From the NCBI GenBank assembly GCA_944390355.1, contig CALXPT010000003.1:24321-88320 (forward strand): a stretch of 64,000 nt of DNA, in the 5' to 3' direction. This document shows positions 1 to 9,962 of this stretch, one piece after another (the stretch's first letter is position 1; each line of letters starts with the position of its first letter). A program made the position numbers and the translations under genes. The notes under the pieces are model-generated. The model saw nothing but the letters and a program-made list of their open reading frames with translations, did not search any database and was not told the origin of the DNA. The stretch is from an uncultured Alphaproteobacteria bacterium. GTDB taxonomy: Bacteria > Pseudomonadota > Alphaproteobacteria > RF32 > CAG-239.

Positions 1-513
1 AAAAGAGACCTCTTCTTTCTTTTGTTTTTCGAACAGCATTTTTCCACCGGTATAGATAAGAAATGCCGAAAACAGATACAGCACCCAATGGAAATTAGAA
101 ATCAAAGCCCCGCCGAGAGCAATCAAAACACCGCGCATAATCAAAGCACCCAAGATTCCCCAAAAGAGCACGCGGTGCTGATACATTCTGGGAATACCCA
201 AATTAGCAAAAATAACGGAAATAACAAAGATATTATCCAGAGACAAACTCTTTTCGACTAAAAAGCCCGTAAAGAAAAGCATTCCCTGATCAACACCTTC
301 TTCATACATAATAAAGACGCCGAAGACACAGGCCGCTAAAATATAAATAATGCACAAAACCAGAGTATGCATAAAATTGGGCACTTCGTTTTTGCGATTA
401 AAAAAGAACAAATCCCAAGCAAGGAGGATAAGCACGACGACACCAAAAATTGCCCAAAGCCAAGATTCGGGAATAACATAATGATTAGTAAAAAGATTGT
501 TTAATTTTTCCAT
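1..513 (-). CDS. TerC/Alx-family integral membrane protein (3' end outside window)
   Basis: The first 171 codons are present and the gene runs off the left edge. The product starts MEKLNNLF and has several hydrophobic segments. It carries the family signature EKSLSLDNIFV followed by a conserved RVLFWGILGALIMRG-like helix. TerC/Alx proteins are inner-membrane proteins linked to tellurite resistance, alkaline-pH response and manganese export; the substrate here cannot be read from sequence. The ATG at 513 is the first start in frame. No neighbour suggests a specific role. Confidence 0.85.
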   Translation of the reverse strand, partial: MEKLNNLFTNHYVIPESWLWAIFGVVVLILLAWDLFFFNRKNEVPNFMHTLVLCIIYILAACVFGVFIMYEEGVDQGMLFFTGFLVEKSLSLDNIFVISVIFANLGIPRMYQHRVLFWGILGALIMRGVLIALGGALISNFHWVLYLFSAFLIYTGGKMLFEKQKKEEVSF

Positions 514-614
514 ATTCCAAAAACTCTAAATAAAAAAATTCAGACCACAATGATAAATAAACCAAAAAAGAAACATAGTCAATTAGAGAAAAAAACTGTA
601 CCCAAAGAGTTCGC

Positions 615-682
615 CAAACCCTTGTCCAGCCTCGAAAATTTCTATTGAAAAGATTTTTCTTTTGTATTATAATACGAGTCGT
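615..682 (+). promoter_or_regulatory. Sigma70-type promoter module shared with the 59724 surface gene
   Basis: The -35 is TTGAAA (645-650), the spacer is exactly 17 bp, and the -10 is TATAAT (668-673). Bases 634-682 match the minus-strand promoter at 59763-59811 at 45 of 49 positions with no gaps. An upstream CAAACCC (615-621) lies at the same distance in both copies. It now drives only the pseudogene fragment at 685-1029. Confidence 0.75.
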
Positions 683-684
683 AG

Positions 685-1029
685 GGAAGAAATTATACGA
701 ATGCTGCATCGGAATATTTCCAATCGAATGGAACAAGTTGCCCAGCATTTGAATATGTGAATAATTATAAAACAACCGGCACGCCAGCTGGCAATTGGTA
801 CTTGCCGGCAATGGGCGAGTTGAAAGCAATTTCCGATAATATGGATACTTTGAACACAACACTAAATAAAATCAACGGAACGAAGCTACCATCTGGAGTT
901 TATCATTGGTCTTCTAACGAAGGAACCAGCGGTATTCCTTGGTCTATGAGGCTCGATGGCTGTTGGGCAACTACTAACGGACAAAAAAATTTCAGCGACT
1001 TAAATGTTCGTCCTATCCTATCTTTCTAA
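685..1029 (+). pseudogene. 3' remnant of a DUF1566-like surface protein
   Basis: Open frame from a TAG at 682-684 to the stop at 1029. It encodes a C-terminal domain with the motifs NWYLPAMGEL, YHWSSNE and a terminal DLNVRPILSF. These are typical of DUF1566 / Fibrobacter-type paralogous domains found on secreted proteins. There is no signal peptide and no in-frame ATG with a Shine-Dalgarno sequence. The only in-frame start is a GTG at 757, inside the domain. The ATG at 701 downstream of the promoter is in another frame. The simplest reading is an internal deletion that fused a promoter and leader to the 3' end of a gene. The 43898 gene encodes a related C-terminus (KLNARPILPL). Confidence 0.6.
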
Positions 1030-1042
1030 CCTCAAACACACA

Positions 1043-1074
1043 AAAGCCCGTTCATTTAAGAACGGGCTTTTTTT
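1043..1074. terminator. Bidirectional terminator between the fragment and lon
   Basis: Stem AAAGCCCGTTC / GAACGGGCTTT with a 6-nt loop. A T-run follows on the plus strand and a shorter one on the minus strand, so it can end both the plus-strand remnant and lon. Confidence 0.85.
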
Positions 1075-1122
1075 CAAAACAACTGCTTTGGTATAAAGCC
1101 AAAGAAACATCTCTCAACATAT

Positions 1123-3516
1123 TTACGCAGACTTCTTAAGACTGGCAATCTTTTTCTTGCGTAAAGCAATTTTTAAGACTTCTCCGACCTCTTCCACTGG
1201 AATAATCTTCATCTCCTTGGTAACAATTTCGGGAATCTCCGCCAAATCTTTTTCATTGTCCTTGGGAATAATCACGATTTTGATACCGGCACGCAACGCA
1301 GACAAAAGCTTTTCTTTCAAACCTCCAATCGGCAGCACACGGCCTTGCAGTGTGATTTCACCGGTCATGGCCACATCTTTGCGCACCGGCGTTTTGGTAA
1401 ACACCGATACCAAGGTTGTATACATGGCAATACCGGCGGAAGGACCGTCTTTGGGCGTAGCCCCTTCCGGTACATGAACATGAACGTCAGTTTTTTCAAA
1501 AATCTCGGGATCGATTCCCAAATCTTTGGAATGCGCACGCACCACCGAAAACGCCGTTTCGATAGATTCTTTCATCACATCGCCGAGTTTTCCGGTTTGA
1601 ATAATTTTGCCCTTCCCCGGCATATCAACCGCTTCAATAAAAAGAATATCACCGCCGACCTCAGTCCATGCCAAACCGGTTGTAACCCCGATATGGTCGC
1701 TGTCTTCGGCTTCACCGTAACGATAACGAATAACCCCCAAATAATCTTTGAGATTTTTAGCAGAAACCTTAATTGTCTTAACCGCCTTTTTCTTAGATTT
1801 TTCGGTTTTATCGGATTTCTTGGCTTTTTTATCCGCACCGGATTCGCTCATAATAATCTCTTTCACTGCCTTGCGTGCTATTTTAGAAAGCTCACGCTCC
1901 AAATTACGCACACCGGCCTCACGCGTATAATAGCGAATGATATCGCGCACGGCATCATCAGCAATTTCCAACTCTTTAGGTTTAAGAGAATTTTCCTGCA
2001 TAATCTTAGGAATCAAATGCTGTTTGGCGATTTGAATTTTTTCTTCTTCGGTATAGCCCGACAAGCGAATAATCTCCATTCTGTCCAAGAGCGGTCGAGG
2101 CATATCCAAAGAATTGGCGGTTGTAATAAACATCACGTCCGACAAATCATAATCCACCTCAAGATAATGGTCATTAAAGCTCGAGTTCTGCTCGGGATCC
2201 AAAACCTCGAGCAAAGCCGAACTCGGATCGCCGCGCCAGTCATTGCCCAATTTATCAATTTCGTCAAGCAAGAACAACGGATTAGACGAACCTGCTTTTT
2301 TCATACCTTTAATAATTTTCCCAGGCATGGAACCGATATAAGTCCGCCGATGACCTCTGATTTCAGCCTCATCGCGCATACCGCCGAGCGAAGCACGCAC
2401 AAACTTTCTTCCGGTAGCCTCGGCAATTGAACGTCCGAGAGATGTTTTGCCCACCCCCGGAGGTCCGACCAAACACAAAATCGGCCCTTTAACTTTCTCG
2501 GCACGCGCTTGAACGGCCAAAAACTCCAAGATACGTTCTTTAACCTTATCAAGCCCGTAATGGTCGCGATCCAAAATTTCTTTAGCCAAAACCAAATCCT
2601 TATTAACCTTAGAAGTTTTTTTCCAAGGAATATCCAAGAGCCAATCCAAATAATTGCGCACCACGGTCGCTTCACTTGACATGACACTCATGGTTTTGAG
2701 TTTTTTAGCCTCAGCCACAGCTTTTTCACGAGCCTCGGGCGAGAGCTTAGTAGCCTCAATTTTTTTCATATATTGAGCAAATTCCTCTTGCTCGTCATCA
2801 CCGAGTTCTTTCTGGATAGCCTTCATCTGTTCATTGAGATAATATTCTTTCTGGCTTTTCTCCATCTGTTTTTTGACGCGGGTTTTAATTTTGTTTTCCA
2901 CCTCTAGCAACGTCATTTCGGCATTCATGAAACCCAAAATTTTTTCAAATCTGACTTTCAGGGTTGACGCCTCCAAGAGTTCCTGCTTTTCGGAGACTTT
3001 CAAAGCCAAATGAGAAGCAATCGTATCGGCAAGTTTACCGTAATCTTCAATTTGGCTGACCGAAACGAGCACTTCGGGAGGTGTTTTTTTAGAAAGTTTA
3101 ACATATTCTTCGAACTGAGAAACGACGGCTCTGGCAAGAGCTTCGAGTTCCATGGATTTACGTTCGCTTTCAGTCAAAACATCGACACAAGCTTCCATAA
3201 AATCATCATTTTTAACAAAACCGGATACCCTAACGCGGCGCACGCCTTCAATTAACACCTTAAGAGTCCCGTCAGGCAATTTAAGCATTTGCAAAACCGA
3301 TCCCAAAGTACCGACCTGATAAACATCGTCTTCCAAAGGCTCCTCAACCGCAGCATCTTTCTGAGTTAAAAGCACCACCAAAGACTCTGTATCAATAACC
3401 TCTTGCAAAGCTTTAATAGACTTTGTACGGCCGACGAACAGCGGCACAATCATTTTGGGATATACCACGATATCGCGCAAAGGCAAAACGGGATAAGTTT
3501 CTTTTTTCTGAGCCAT
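1123..3516 (-). CDS. lon: ATP-dependent protease Lon
   Basis: Cytoplasmic AAA+ serine protease that degrades misfolded and regulatory proteins. The N-terminal LAN domain begins YPVLPLRDIVVYP. The Walker A motif is GPPGVGKTSL and the Walker B region is FLLDEIDKLG. The C-terminal protease domain has the catalytic serine in KDGPSAGIAM and the lysine in GGLKEKLLSALRAG, so the Ser-Lys dyad is intact. A Lys-rich insert lies between the AAA+ and protease domains. I chose the ATG at 3516 (MAQKKETYPV) because AGGA sits just upstream of it. Longer in-frame starts lack a ribosome site. The length of 797 residues is normal. It stands alone, followed by a terminator. Confidence 0.97.
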   Translation of the reverse strand: MAQKKETYPVLPLRDIVVYPKMIVPLFVGRTKSIKALQEVIDTESLVVLLTQKDAAVEEPLEDDVYQVGTLGSVLQMLKLPDGTLKVLIEGVRRVRVSGFVKNDDFMEACVDVLTESERKSMELEALARAVVSQFEEYVKLSKKTPPEVLVSVSQIEDYGKLADTIASHLALKVSEKQELLEASTLKVRFEKILGFMNAEMTLLEVENKIKTRVKKQMEKSQKEYYLNEQMKAIQKELGDDEQEEFAQYMKKIEATKLSPEAREKAVAEAKKLKTMSVMSSEATVVRNYLDWLLDIPWKKTSKVNKDLVLAKEILDRDHYGLDKVKERILEFLAVQARAEKVKGPILCLVGPPGVGKTSLGRSIAEATGRKFVRASLGGMRDEAEIRGHRRTYIGSMPGKIIKGMKKAGSSNPLFLLDEIDKLGNDWRGDPSSALLEVLDPEQNSSFNDHYLEVDYDLSDVMFITTANSLDMPRPLLDRMEIIRLSGYTEEEKIQIAKQHLIPKIMQENSLKPKELEIADDAVRDIIRYYTREAGVRNLERELSKIARKAVKEIIMSESGADKKAKKSDKTEKSKKKAVKTIKVSAKNLKDYLGVIRYRYGEAEDSDHIGVTTGLAWTEVGGDILFIEAVDMPGKGKIIQTGKLGDVMKESIETAFSVVRAHSKDLGIDPEIFEKTDVHVHVPEGATPKDGPSAGIAMYTTLVSVFTKTPVRKDVAMTGEITLQGRVLPIGGLKEKLLSALRAGIKIVIIPKDNEKDLAEIPEIVTKEMKIIPVEEVGEVLKIALRKKKIASLKKSA

Positions 3517-3635
3517 TATAATCCTCATGTTTAACAATTATAAGCCAAAGTCCAGATTAGAATTGATAACAAAAAACATAGTATCTTTTATAGAAATTGC
3601 CACAGGGAAAAGATTCTGGCAAATTACAAAATGCA

Positions 3636-4022
3636 TTAATCCACAACATCGGCTTCTTGATCAAGAAAGACCTGAATTTTGGCCAAAGCCCGTTCATATC
3701 TGGCAAACAAGGTGGAACGGTGCATTAACAACTTGTAACACAAACTTTTCCACGGAACACGGCAAGAACGCTTCCAAACCAACTTGGTTTCAAAAGTATT
3801 CAAGCAGCGATACCATCCCAAAATTTTTTCCATTCTTGAAATTTCACTGGGCGTCGGACGATAAGGCATCGGCAAAGGCTCTTGAGCATTAATTTCCTCG
3901 ATGGAATAAACGATTTCCGGCCAGGCAGTACGGTATTTTTGCACCGTAACCTTAGGCAGACACCGCATAATAAAAGCGGCAAAAGCAAGATCACGTTTGA
4001 TAAATTTAATACATTTACGCAT
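3636..4022 (-). CDS. DUF6362-like small protein
   Basis: 128 residues, basic and Trp-rich. The order of features is a WPEIVYS stretch, RPTPSEISRMEKILGWY, then VWKRSCRVPWKSL and a C-terminal helical part with RYERALAKIQ. This pattern resembles DUF6362 proteins, which are common in alphaproteobacterial phage-like regions and have no known function. It lies 20 bp downstream of the 4483 gene in the same direction, probably co-transcribed, and 119 bp upstream of lon. GGAG precedes the ATG. The family assignment rests on motif memory. Confidence 0.55.
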   Translation of the reverse strand: MRKCIKFIKRDLAFAAFIMRCLPKVTVQKYRTAWPEIVYSIEEINAQEPLPMPYRPTPSEISRMEKILGWYRCLNTFETKLVWKRSCRVPWKSLCYKLLMHRSTLFARYERALAKIQVFLDQEADVVD

Positions 4023-4042
4023 AAATTATTTCTCCGGCAAAT

Positions 4043-4483
4043 TTAATTAATAGTCTGAATTTTAAGCAACTCTGAAATAAATTTTCTCACCTGTCTTTGA
4101 ACATATTTGGGAGCAATTTTTTCAATCACGTTCATATAATAATCCGGATTATCCAGAACTTTCTGAGCCAAATGGAGCAAAGCCTTTTTCTGCCAGGCAA
4201 AAGGATTAAAACCGCACAAATCGCACCAAAATAAAAAATCTTTATACAACGAACTCTGCTTATCAAAGAAAAAAAGATAAGCGCGCGCTCTTGCCAACTT
4301 CAAATAGCTGTTTTTTTTCTTTTTGCGCCAGGGCTGAGTATCGGTAATCAAATCGAGCGTCAAATCATCGAGTTCGCGTTTTAAAATCGCATTAACCAAA
4401 TTCAAATACGGACAATTATAAAGATTAACGTTATATTTTTCAGCATCACTGATTTCATCAAGTCTGTTGTTAGTTTTTTCCAT
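4043..4483 (-). CDS. Hypothetical protein
   Basis: 146 residues, not recognised. It is rich in Lys, Leu and aromatic residues and predicted mainly helical, with a Cys pair region (FWCDLCGFNPFAWQKKAL) in the middle and no signal peptide or membrane segment. It is the first gene of a likely two-gene unit with the DUF6362-like gene. The 333-bp gap upstream separates it from the divergent CI-like repressor, which is the arrangement expected of a repressor and its target. That relation is inference. Confidence 0.6.
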   Translation of the reverse strand: MEKTNNRLDEISDAEKYNVNLYNCPYLNLVNAILKRELDDLTLDLITDTQPWRKKKKNSYLKLARARAYLFFFDKQSSLYKDFLFWCDLCGFNPFAWQKKALLHLAQKVLDNPDYYMNVIEKIAPKYVQRQVRKFISELLKIQTIN

Positions 4484-4519
4484 ATTTATAAATCCATAAA
4501 AAGTTATACCACAGAGAAA

Positions 4520-4557
4520 AGTCCGAGTAGTCCGAAAAGTCCAAAGTCCGATAGTCG
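4520..4557. repeat. Five short direct repeats (AGTCCGA type)
   Basis: AGTCCGA, AGTCCGA, AGTCCA, AGTCCGA and AGTCG begin at 4520, 4529, 4538, 4545 and 4553. They lie in the divergent gap between the 4483 gene and the repressor gene, just upstream of the 4483 start on the minus strand. They may be protein-binding sites. The rest of the 4484-4816 gap is AT-rich with no ORF. Confidence 0.5.
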
Positions 4558-4753
4558 CAAAAATTTAGTCAATTGAAAATTTGTTTCAAGCAAAAAACAA
4601 ATTTTTAATTTTATTTGATATTTATTGAATCTTAAGGGATTCAGTTAACATAGAAAATGAATATTTATTCCAAATTCGAATAAATTTTATTCTTTAGCCA
4701 CACAAAAAGTCAATTCCCCATCTGCACTTATACAACGCTTATTATCAATTTAA

Positions 4754-4793
4754 TAACTTATATTTGACAATTATTCGTTGTTACAATAAGTTA
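4754..4793 (+). promoter_or_regulatory. Promoter with flanking inverted repeats (operator candidate)
   Basis: TAACTTAT (4754-4761) and its exact reverse complement ATAAGTTA (4786-4793) bracket a TTGACA -35 (4764-4769). The right arm overlaps the -10 position (TAAGTT, 17-bp spacing). It sits 24 bp before the repressor ATG, a layout that fits autoregulation. Confidence 0.5.
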
Positions 4794-4816
4794 AAGGAAA
4801 TTCAAAGGGAGCAAAA

Positions 4817-5431
4817 ATGAACAACATCAAAAAATTAAGACAAAAAAAACGCCTCTCGGCGCGCGAATTAGGACTGGCAATCGGCAAATCACAGTCCACA
4901 ATCAGCAAATGGGAAAAAAAAGAACACCTAAAATACGATGACCTGAAACGTCTGGCCAATTATTTCAAAGTGTCGATTCGCAGTATCAGCGGCGAAGCAA
5001 TTCCGACACCATTTCCTCAATCAGACATGGTAGCAATAGACATTATCAATGCCCAAGACATTAAAGCAAACAACAATAATCCGAACATTATCGGCCGCCA
5101 AATGATGCCGCTTACGCTTTTGCAAGAATTCACGCAATCATCACCGCAAGACATCAAAATCATCCGCATCAACTCAGACACTATGACCCCCACCATCCGC
5201 CCCAACGAAATGATTTGGGTTAACACGGCAATCAAAACTGCGCATACGGATGGAATATATTTGCTGTTTTTCGGCGACAATCTGGTACTAAAACGCATAC
5301 AGGTCAACCCGATAGAAAACAGCGGCCTCATAATATCCGATAATCCGCAATACGAAAATCTGCCTTTTAATCTTAACCAAAATCTCCACATCTACGGCAA
5401 AGTTATCTACCACATTCAAAAATTATCTTAA
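4817..5431 (+). CDS. CI/LexA-like repressor: HTH_XRE plus S24 domain with Ser-to-Thr change
   Basis: 204 residues. Residues 3-55 are an XRE helix-turn-helix (LSARELGLAIGKSQSTISKWE). Residues 110-195 are an S24/LexA-like domain. In LexA-type proteins the catalytic serine lies in a GDSM motif and the lysine 37 residues later. Here the aligned motif reads SDTM with Thr122, and Lys159 (LVLKRI) is exactly 37 residues on, so the nucleophile position is threonine. Self-cleavage may be lost or slow. It probably binds the inverted repeat just upstream and controls the divergent 4483-3636 unit; both statements are inference. Confidence 0.8.
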   Translation: MNNIKKLRQKKRLSARELGLAIGKSQSTISKWEKKEHLKYDDLKRLANYFKVSIRSISGEAIPTPFPQSDMVAIDIINAQDIKANNNNPNIIGRQMMPLTLLQEFTQSSPQDIKIIRINSDTMTPTIRPNEMIWVNTAIKTAHTDGIYLLFFGDNLVLKRIQVNPIENSGLIISDNPQYENLPFNLNQNLHIYGKVIYHIQKLS

Positions 5432-5509
5432 AAAAAATTTTAGGGTATTGCGTTCACAGGCACCGATTTGCTAAGATATCAACATCAATAAAGACCTAGG
5501 AGAAAAAAC

Positions 5510-5824
5510 GTGTCCACAAAACCAATACCCTTAGACGACTTTCCCTCAATCCGAAAACTCAAAAAAGCCTATGAAGAAACCTTTGTTGCAAACAACCCTT
5601 TTATTGAGCATTTTTTACCGCACAAACAACAAATTATATTTGACGGTTTACATAAACGTTTAATAAAACTAAGTTCTGACGAACGTTTTGAAATAGCCAA
5701 AGACAGCCTCTTGTCAGATAACACGGGATATTTTGATGAACTGGTACACAATTCTCACCTAAGAGATGATGTAACCGAAGTCATACGCACCCTGTTTAAC
5801 GAATTTTCAAAAAACGACGCTTAG
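5510..5824 (+). CDS. Hypothetical protein
   Basis: 104 residues, not recognised. Acidic, mainly helical, no signal peptide. It starts at GTG 5510, supported by TAGGAG seven bases upstream. It is followed after two bases by the MmcQ/YjbR-like gene, so the two are co-transcribed. It lies 78 bp behind the repressor gene and might belong to the same transcript. Confidence 0.6.
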   Translation: MSTKPIPLDDFPSIRKLKKAYEETFVANNPFIEHFLPHKQQIIFDGLHKRLIKLSSDERFEIAKDSLLSDNTGYFDELVHNSHLRDDVTEVIRTLFNEFSKNDA

Positions 5825-5826
5825 CA

Positions 5827-6177
5827 ATGAAAACACAAATTATCAACGACATAAGCAATCAATACGGAGTAGAACCCGAATATTTATGGCCCAAAACACC
5901 GGATTGCTGCATCTTCAGACATACCTCAAATCGCAAATGGTTTGCCGTTATCATGAAAGTTGCCGGAAACAAATTAGGATTAAATACGAACCAACCGCAA
6001 GACATCATTAATGTCAAATGTGATGCTTACCTAATCAGCACGCTTTGCCAAAGCAAAGGTTATTTTCCGGCATATCATATGAACAAGCAGGCATGGCTGA
6101 GCATCTTGTTAGACGGCACGGTCGCTAAAGAAGAAATCATAAAACTCATAGATTTAAGCTATGAACTAACCCGATAA
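5827..6177 (+). CDS. MmcQ/YjbR-family protein
   Basis: 116 residues. The order LWPKTPDCCIFRHTSNRKWFAVI, then NVKCDAY and a C-terminal KQAWLSILLDG...LIDLSYELT matches the MmcQ/YjbR family, a CyaY-like fold often annotated as DNA-binding. The biochemical role is not established. It is translationally close to the 5510 gene (TAG, two bases, ATG). There is no terminator before the convergent ankyrin gene. Confidence 0.75.
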   Translation: MKTQIINDISNQYGVEPEYLWPKTPDCCIFRHTSNRKWFAVIMKVAGNKLGLNTNQPQDIINVKCDAYLISTLCQSKGYFPAYHMNKQAWLSILLDGTVAKEEIIKLIDLSYELTR

Positions 6178-6236
6178 ACGGCACAAAAAAGAAACTCTTC
6201 CATTTTAACATATAAAATAAAACCAAGCTTTTGTTA

Positions 6237-7856
6237 TTAAACGGATTCAGGCTCAGAATGTTTCCGTTGATTATAAAGCAATTTAATCTCATCAAGCAAC
6301 CGCTGGCTTTCCTCACCCTTTGTCTTTCTGAAATTTGCCGTAGGATTGCTGGGATTAAAAAGAACATCTGCCAATTTTTTTCCGTTTTTATCAAGCATAT
6401 CCAAATCACCGCCGTGTTCAACCAACAACTTAACATCTTCAAGCTTATCATTATAAACAGCTTTGTGCAGTGCAGAAGCACCATTGGCATCAACGACGTT
6501 AACATCATAACCGCGCTTTATCAGTGCCTCAAAAATCGGCATAAAATCCTCTCGGGATAAAAGAGAATTATCCATAAGAAAGGCCAACAATTTCGGTTTG
6601 TCTTTCTGCACAATCAGAGCCCCAAACTCACCTAAGACGGAAGTTTTATAAGAATCTTTAAGACTTTCATCGCTGGTAGCCGCTAAAACCAGATTAAACA
6701 TTCTCAAATAAATTGGCCGCTTATCACCAAATTCATCGCTATAGTGCTTAGCCACATAAAACAATATATTCGAAAATTTATCGGCTCCGACGATTATCGA
6801 CCGATTCATATCGGCTCCCTCACCAATCATCACCCCTAGAGCCTCAACTTTTCCATGTTCCACGGCATAAATTATTGAGGAATAATCACTAAACCCAAAA
6901 TCAGACTCTCCGGTTTTGGCAAAAGGATTAGCCCCATATAGAAAAGCCTGTTTAATTTTAAACGCATCATTATTTTTTACGGCCGCAAGAAGCACTTTAT
7001 TAACATCAAGCCCTTCTTTATCATAAGAAGCCATTCTGTCGCGTTTAAGAACGCTTTGGCCTTGATAAACATCCAAAATATCTTTTAGCCTCTGCTCCAT
7101 TAAAACTTTATCTTCCATAGATTGTGCTAAATCTTTATCACTCCTACCGCCCAAAGAACCATTATGTTCAAAACTTTGAGGACGGTGCGTTCTATAAGCA
7201 AAATCAAAATACGTCCCATCAAAATTAAACAACGCATGAATAATTTTTTTGCCGCCATCCGTTTGAGCATCCAAATCCGCACCATATTGAGCCAACAACT
7301 TAAGAGAAGTCAAATTTCTGACATGAAGCGCATAATGAACGGCAAACCTACCCTTGCTGTCTTTTGTATGAACATCATAACCTTTATCAAGCAAGATTTT
7401 AATTTTATCGTTTTGAGCATCATAGTCAAAATAAGAAGTACCCGCCAAAACATGTAATATTGGCAGCAAAATCTGCTCACCGTCAGCATTTTTGCGAACA
7501 ATGGAAGCCGAATTGACGGCATTTTGAGAAGAATAAGCCAAAATTTTTTCAAAAACATCTTTAGAGGCAAGCTCCGCCGCCATAGCCAACAGATTTGAAT
7601 AAGTTTGATTATAAACCTCCAATGGCAGATTTACATCAGCTCCCGCCCTAAGCAATTCAGCGACAATCTCGGCATTATTTGAACGAACGGCCAACTGTAA
7701 AGCAGAATACCCCCTCAGATCAAACAAAGGAAAATCATCAAGAACAAGGGCATTAGGCTGTGCCCCGTTTTGAAGAGCCTTTTTACAAGCCTCAAGATTT
7801 TTATTAAAAACAGCGCGAATAAGCAATGTATCAAGATTCTGATTTAAATTTTCCAT
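6237..7856 (-). CDS. Ankyrin-repeat protein
   Basis: 539 residues built largely of ankyrin repeats. Clear units include GYSALQLAVRSNNAEIVAEL, GRFAVHYALHVRNLTSLKLL and GASALHKAVYNDKLEDVKLL. A less regular middle part (about residues 215-390) lacks the consensus. There is no signal peptide or membrane segment, so it is cytoplasmic unless exported by a dedicated system. Ankyrin proteins mediate protein binding and are frequent in host-associated alphaproteobacteria; no partner is visible. GAGG lies four bases before the ATG. It follows the ATP synthase operon in the same direction, 68 bp after atpC. Confidence 0.85.
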   Translation of the reverse strand: MENLNQNLDTLLIRAVFNKNLEACKKALQNGAQPNALVLDDFPLFDLRGYSALQLAVRSNNAEIVAELLRAGADVNLPLEVYNQTYSNLLAMAAELASKDVFEKILAYSSQNAVNSASIVRKNADGEQILLPILHVLAGTSYFDYDAQNDKIKILLDKGYDVHTKDSKGRFAVHYALHVRNLTSLKLLAQYGADLDAQTDGGKKIIHALFNFDGTYFDFAYRTHRPQSFEHNGSLGGRSDKDLAQSMEDKVLMEQRLKDILDVYQGQSVLKRDRMASYDKEGLDVNKVLLAAVKNNDAFKIKQAFLYGANPFAKTGESDFGFSDYSSIIYAVEHGKVEALGVMIGEGADMNRSIIVGADKFSNILFYVAKHYSDEFGDKRPIYLRMFNLVLAATSDESLKDSYKTSVLGEFGALIVQKDKPKLLAFLMDNSLLSREDFMPIFEALIKRGYDVNVVDANGASALHKAVYNDKLEDVKLLVEHGGDLDMLDKNGKKLADVLFNPSNPTANFRKTKGEESQRLLDEIKLLYNQRKHSEPESV

Positions 7857-7924
7857 GATACCTCGGCAAGCCTAAAACATTTAAATCATTCATCCCACAG
7901 TACATTTTTTTCCAACCGAAAAAA

Positions 7925-8299
7925 CTACTTAACTTTTTGACCTGTTTTAAGTTCAGCAATGATAAGTTGATAAAAATCTTTAACTTCGGGAGTTTCGGCT
8001 TTAGCCAAATTTTCTTGAGCCAAAGCAAGGGTTATATCATCATAAGCATGCACTTTTTCGGCAAAGACCTGACAAACATCTTGCGCCACATCGGCGACAC
8101 CGCCATAAACAAAAAAACGCTTAACGATATTGTTATTATCATCCAAAGCCTGAATCTGTCCGTTTTTCAACAACAAAGAAGTAGGCGCACGTTCGTTTAA
8201 AACCGTCAAATTTCCTTGAGCGGCAGGCAAAACGACTTTGGCAACCTTAACCTCGGGAAGAGCATCCCCTGGGCGAGTAATTTTCAAAACAACACTCAT
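7925..8299 (-). CDS. atpC: ATP synthase F1 epsilon subunit
   Basis: About 124 residues from ATG 8299, the second of two tandem ATGs and the better spaced from GAGG. It keeps the N-terminal beta-sandwich pattern (PEVKVAKVVLPAAQGNLTVL) and a short helical C-terminus. It is the last gene of the F1 operon and the least conserved subunit, identified partly by position directly after atpD. It acts in the rotor stalk at the cytoplasmic membrane. Confidence 0.85.
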   Translation of the reverse strand: MSVVLKITRPGDALPEVKVAKVVLPAAQGNLTVLNERAPTSLLLKNGQIQALDDNNNIVKRFFVYGGVADVAQDVCQVFAEKVHAYDDITLALAQENLAKAETPEVKDFYQLIIAELKTGQKVK

Positions 8300-8362
8300 C
8301 ATAAACCTCAATAAAAAAAGAGCAGGCAACCATCAAATAATTGCCTGCTTTCAACATATTGC

Positions 8363-9916
<1,554 letters not shown>

Positions 9917-9962
9917 TTAAATTCAACATAATAATCAAAAAGCTTAAAGTTTTAGATAAACA

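Noticed and set aside
1345..2430. 361-codon plus-strand frame opposite lon
   Set aside because: It is the complement of a well-conserved lon reading frame and matches no protein pattern.
4043..5431. Prophage remnant reading of the DUF6362-like gene and CI-like repressor
   Set aside because: No integrase, terminase or structural genes nearby, and the flanking genes are housekeeping.
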